NCBI GenBank assembly: GCA_031549265.1
Contig: JAVBQB010000002.1
Span: 434,001 to 498,000 of the forward strand
Direction: 5' to 3'
Origin: JAVBQB01 sp031549265
GTDB lineage: Bacteria > Bacillota > Clostridia > Oscillospirales > JAVBQB01
Length of the DNA stretch: 64,000 nucleotides
Shown one piece after another: positions 61,173 through 64,000 of the stretch. Positions within the stretch are counted from its first letter, which is position 1. The number at the start of each line of letters is the position of its first letter. Position numbers and translations under genes: made by a program. The notes below the pieces were generated by a model. The model was not told the origin of the DNA. It did no database searches and saw only the letters and a list, made by a program, of their open reading frames with translations.

Positions 61173-61924
61173 TTCTCGGCCTCGCGGTAGCCGTGCGTGA
61201 ATCCGGGGTCATAAAGCTTGGAGCGCTCGTAATTGCCGCCAAGGAATCCTCCGACCAGGATGAGCGCGGTTTTGCTGATGTTGTTTTCGCGGGCGGCGTT
61301 TGCGAGATTGTCGAGGGTGGTGATGATCTTCTTTTCGTCCGGCCACGTCGCCTTATACACGATGGCAACCGGAGTATCGCCGGTCAGGCCGCCGGCTTTC
61401 AGCTTTTCGGTGAGAGGCTCGAGCATTCCCGAGCTCAGGAATATGGCCATCGAGGTCTTGTGGGCGGCAAGCGCCGCGATGTCCTCGGTTTCGGGGACAG
61501 GCGTGCGGCCCTCCATCCTCGTAAGCATTACCGTTTGTGTTATTCCTGGTAAAGTATACTCAGCATTTATGGCGGCGGCTGCTCCGATAAATGAACTGAC
61601 GCCGGGGCACACCTCATATTTGACATCTTGCTCGTCCAGCAGATCCATCTGCTCGCGGATCGCGCCGTAGATGCAGGGGTCGCCGGTATGAAGGCGTACA
61701 ACGGTTTTACCCGCCTTTGACGCGGGAACCATAATGGCGATGACTTGCTCCAGCGTCAGTTTGGCGCTGTCGTGTATTTCGCAGCCTGCTTTGGCGTAAT
61801 CGAGAAGCTGGGGATTGACCAGCGAACCGGCAAAGACGATGACATCCGCCCTCTTGAGCAGGTCACACCCGCGCACGGTGATGAGATCGGGCGCGCCCGG
61901 TCCCGCTCCGACAAAAAATACCAC
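61169..61924 (-). CDS. cbiF: Cobalt-precorrin-4 C11-methyltransferase
   Basis: SAM-dependent methylase of 251 aa. Start VGAGPGAPDLITVRG, RLHTGDPCIYGAIREQM near 80, PGVSSFIGAAAAINAEYTLPG near 110 and TQTVMLTRMEGRTPVPE identify CbiF/CobM. The GTG start at 61924 immediately follows the cbiL TAA with GGAGG eight bases upstream. Confidence 0.97.
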   Translation of the reverse strand: MVFFVGAGPGAPDLITVRGCDLLKRADVIVFAGSLVNPQLLDYAKAGCEIHDSAKLTLEQVIAIMVPASKAGKTVVRLHTGDPCIYGAIREQMDLLDEQDVKYEVCPGVSSFIGAAAAINAEYTLPGITQTVMLTRMEGRTPVPETEDIAALAAHKTSMAIFLSSGMLEPLTEKLKAGGLTGDTPVAIVYKATWPDEKKIITTLDNLANAARENNISKTALILVGGFLGGNYERSKLYDPGFTHGYREAEK

Positions 61925-62605
61925 TTAGTTTTCCTCCTTGACAACGACTATGCAGAAGTATCCTGCGCCTTCGATTTCGTCCAGAGACATGGCAAGACGC
62001 TGGCCTTCCATTCCGCACCGCTCGACCATCATTGCGCTGTGTTTCTTTTCGCAGGTCTCGATGGCGTTTTTGAGCGGGGCGATTTCTTTTCCGGCTTTCA
62101 TAAAGACTTTGTTGCCGGAGAAATTCAGCGCGTCCTGCAATCCGCCGTATGCCGCGGGTATGATATGCAGGATATCGCCTTTTTCACAGAGCGGAACGTT
62201 AAGGGCGGCGGCGGCGGCGCAGAATGACGGTACGCCGGGGATAAAACGCGCTTCATATCCGCGTTCGAGCACCTTTTTGTGAATGTAGCAGTAAGTTGAA
62301 TATATAGACGGGTCGCCCAGCGTCAGAAAGGCGACAGTCTGCCCATTTTTTATGTATTCACAGACACCGTCGGCGCATTTATCGTGGTACATTTCGAGTG
62401 TCGCGGCGTCGCGGGTCATCGGCAGTTCAAACCGGACGACGGTTTTGCCGTTCAGGCGGTCGCCGAGTATTTCGAGTGCAGCCGAGTCGCCGCCCGAGTC
62501 GGGAGCCGCGACAATGTCCGCCGCGGCGATTGCGTCAAGAGCTTTGACGGTGATGAGTCCGGGATCGCCCGGGCCGACGCCGACGCCGATAAGTGTTCCA
62601 TTCAT
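61925..62605 (-). CDS. cbiL: Cobalt-precorrin-2 C20-methyltransferase
   Basis: SAM-dependent methylase of 226 aa that makes cobalt-precorrin-3. Start IGVGVGPGDPGLITVKALDAI, LTLGDPSIYSTYCYIHKKV near 98 and the PGVPSFCAAAAALNVPLCE block are typical of CbiL/CobI. The ATG overlaps the cbiD stop as ATGA; the nearest AAGGA is rather far upstream, so coupling probably drives its translation. Confidence 0.97.
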   Translation of the reverse strand: MNGTLIGVGVGPGDPGLITVKALDAIAAADIVAAPDSGGDSAALEILGDRLNGKTVVRFELPMTRDAATLEMYHDKCADGVCEYIKNGQTVAFLTLGDPSIYSTYCYIHKKVLERGYEARFIPGVPSFCAAAAALNVPLCEKGDILHIIPAAYGGLQDALNFSGNKVFMKAGKEIAPLKNAIETCEKKHSAMMVERCGMEGQRLAMSLDEIEGAGYFCIVVVKEEN

Positions 62606-63744
62606 GTTAATACATCATTTCCTTTGCACAATTCATTTACCAGGTTCATGGAGTTTTTTGTCTGCGCCACAATGCCCGCCTCGACGGTGAATATTATGAC
62701 GTCAACCGAGCAAATGCCCCCGGTTCTATGGTTGATATTGTCAACTGCTTTAGTCAGGATGCTGCCGTACACCGCCTCGCGGATGCCCCACGCGTCCAGC
62801 AGTTCGAGAGAGGCTTCGGTGGTGGCGCAGTTCATCAGCTGCAACGCCTGTCCGCTGTTGATTCCGTGCATCGCGGCGTGCGCGGTCAGGGTCTCCATCC
62901 GGCAGTCGGCAACGCGCGAATGGGTATTCATGACTCCGGCGGCGAGCTTGGTGAGCTTTCCGGCATGTCCGACGAGAAGTATGCGCTTGAATTTCAAATG
63001 CGCGGCGTAGTCGAGCGCCTCGCCGAAATAGTTCGAGCACTTGACGCCGGCGTCGATGTCCAGGCCGAGCTCGCACGTGGCAAAATCCCTGCCGTAGTTG
63101 CCGGGCGTAATCAGTACATCGCGGCTGTTGACGGCATGGCGCATACGCAGTTCCAGCCGGACCGTTTCTATCAGCGCCGATTCGCTCATCGGATGCACAA
63201 TGCCCGAGGTTCCGAGGATGGATATGCCTCCGATTATGCCGAGGCGCGGGTTAAACGTCTTCTCCGCGAGCAGAACGCCGTCCGGCGCCCAGATTAAGAC
63301 GGCGAAGCCGTGATCGAGCTTGTTCATATCGATAATCTCGGCGAGATTGGCTTTTATCTGAGCCATTGGCCCGGGATTGATCGCGGCGCATCCGATACTG
63401 CGCGGCAATCCTTTTCTGGTCACTCTTCCGATGCCGATCCCGCCTTCGATTTGAACGCCGGAGGGGCACTTTCGGACAGTGGCGTAGACTCTCATTCCGT
63501 TAGTGACATCCGGATCGTCGCCGGCGTCCTTGATGACCGCGCAGGTAACCTCGTCTTCGGAGATGGCGATATCGAGAACCTCGATATCAAGGTCTGCGCC
63601 CGACGGTGTGGATATTTTCACAGCGTCAATTGTTTCGCGGTTGACCAGCATAATCGCCGCGGCTTTTGCGGCGGCCGTGGCGCAGCTGCCGGTTGTGTAT
63701 CCTGTTCGCAGAGTTCTGCCGTTGGTAAATACGGTATTTTCCAC
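62602..63744 (-). CDS. cbiD: Cobalt-precorrin-5B C1-methyltransferase
   Basis: Methylates C1 in the oxygen-independent pathway, 380 aa, a hallmark of that route. The family start GYTTGSCATAAAKAA lies near residue 14, followed by GIGRVTRKGLP, ILGTSGIVHPMSESAL and LVGHAGKLTKLAAGVMNTHS. The GTG at 63744 was chosen because AAGGA lies eight bases upstream and it gives the family N-terminus; the open frame runs back to 63903 but that part lies in the terminator and riboswitch. First gene of the operon. Confidence 0.96.
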   Translation of the reverse strand: MENTVFTNGRTLRTGYTTGSCATAAAKAAAIMLVNRETIDAVKISTPSGADLDIEVLDIAISEDEVTCAVIKDAGDDPDVTNGMRVYATVRKCPSGVQIEGGIGIGRVTRKGLPRSIGCAAINPGPMAQIKANLAEIIDMNKLDHGFAVLIWAPDGVLLAEKTFNPRLGIIGGISILGTSGIVHPMSESALIETVRLELRMRHAVNSRDVLITPGNYGRDFATCELGLDIDAGVKCSNYFGEALDYAAHLKFKRILLVGHAGKLTKLAAGVMNTHSRVADCRMETLTAHAAMHGINSGQALQLMNCATTEASLELLDAWGIREAVYGSILTKAVDNINHRTGGICSVDVIIFTVEAGIVAQTKNSMNLVNELCKGNDVLT

Positions 63745-63774
63745 AATCGCCGTCCTTCCGTTTGATTTGAAGCG

Positions 63775-63806
63775 AAAAAATAAGCCTGTCCATTTCAGGA
63801 AGGCTT
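63775..63806 (-). terminator. Riboswitch-linked intrinsic terminator
   Basis: On the minus strand AAGCCT-TCC pairs with GGA-(C)-AGGCTT around a six-base loop, followed by A and six U. It sits between the B12 box and the cbiD ribosome-binding site, the expected place for the expression platform. Confidence 0.8.
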
Positions 63807-63879
63807 TTTTATAATTGCGGCCAAAACCATCTGGCTCACCACTATTAACCTCCATGCGGCGTGGAGTAGTACACAGTCG

Positions 63880-64000
63880 ACTAAAGCCGGTTTTCTGGCT
63901 CAAGCCAAGACGTAACGGGCAGAGAACCCGCGTAGTCAGGGCTTATACAGTGGCGGCACCGCACAGGCTTCAAACCTGTTTCCCCATAGCGCAGCAGCGG
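63880..64000 (-). promoter_or_regulatory. Cobalamin riboswitch aptamer, 5' end cut by window
   Basis: Minus-strand sequence shows conserved cobalamin aptamer elements in order: GGGGAAACAGGT (about 63985-63974), GAAGCCTGTG, then GCCGCCACTGTA (about 63957-63946), and the B12 box AGCCAGAAAACCGGC at 63900-63886. The 5' strand of the closing stem may lie beyond the edge. The peripheral arm looks shorter than in classic AdoCbl aptamers. With the terminator downstream it should switch off the whole cob operon when cobalamin is plentiful. Confidence 0.88.

Noticed and set aside
63745..63903. Upstream extension of cbiD to 63903
   Set aside because: The added residues have no CbiD similarity and would be encoded within the terminator and B12 box; the GTG at 63744 has a good ribosome site.
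1..64000. CRISPR arrays, tRNA/rRNA genes, insertion sequences, prophage or defence islands
   Set aside because: Read for regular direct repeats, tRNA cloverleaf ends, transposase or phage motifs; none was convincing, and base composition looks uniform.

Overview
The window looks like a chromosomal segment of a spore-forming member of the Clostridia (Firmicutes). The grounds are a gerA/gerC/gerB germination operon, a SleB-type cortex hydrolase, RNase Y with a YmdB phosphoesterase, a copper-amine-oxidase-N stalk protein, a single-chain clostridial-type PurL and clear Shine-Dalgarno sites before most genes. An RND pump with a lipoprotein adaptor but no outer-membrane channel fits a monoderm. By eye the base composition is a little over half G+C and even throughout. 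I saw no rRNA, tRNA, CRISPR array, insertion sequence or prophage.

Layout. 1-7.3 kb: a two-component system, rny-ymdB, a secreted Met-rich protein and sleB. 7.4-11.8 kb (minus strand): an Rrf2 regulator, ychF, an acyltransferase-like membrane protein and thrS. 11.9-14.8 kb (minus): the lower-ligand end of cobalamin synthesis, cobT-cobU-cobS plus a second short CobU-like protein. 15-18.9 kb (plus): a DUF3786-like protein, a Bax-inhibitor-1 protein, a diguanylate cyclase and thpR. 18.9-23 kb (minus): germination receptor operon. 23.1-26.8 kb: purL. 27-34.8 kb (plus): a complete argGHCJBDF operon. 35-42.9 kb: a flavin-type oxidase, a P-loop ATPase, a MarR-controlled RND pump and a CobW GTPase.

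43-64 kb (minus): about 21 tightly packed genes transcribed from right to left, starting with a cobalamin riboswitch and intrinsic terminator at the right edge: cbiD-cbiL-cbiF-cbiG-hemA-cbiH-cbiJ/precorrin-2 dehydrogenase-hemC-cobA/hemD-hemB-hemL-cbiX-cbiET-cbiA-cobC-like-cbiB-cobD-apgM-like-cbiP-cobO-cbiC. This one transcription unit encodes the C5 route from glutamyl-tRNA to uroporphyrinogen III, the oxygen-independent early-cobalt corrin ring pathway, amidation, adenosylation and aminopropanol arm attachment. With cobT, cobU and cobS elsewhere in the window, the route to adenosylcobalamin is nearly complete. No threonine kinase (PduX) gene is seen.

The points most worth a second look are the ApgM-like protein overlapping cobD (a candidate for the missing L-threonine-phosphate supply), the CbiJ/precorrin-2 dehydrogenase fusion, two CobU-like proteins with opposite degenerate regions, and a HemA that is short at its C-terminus. 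All functional calls come from reading protein motifs and gene order; no database search was run.
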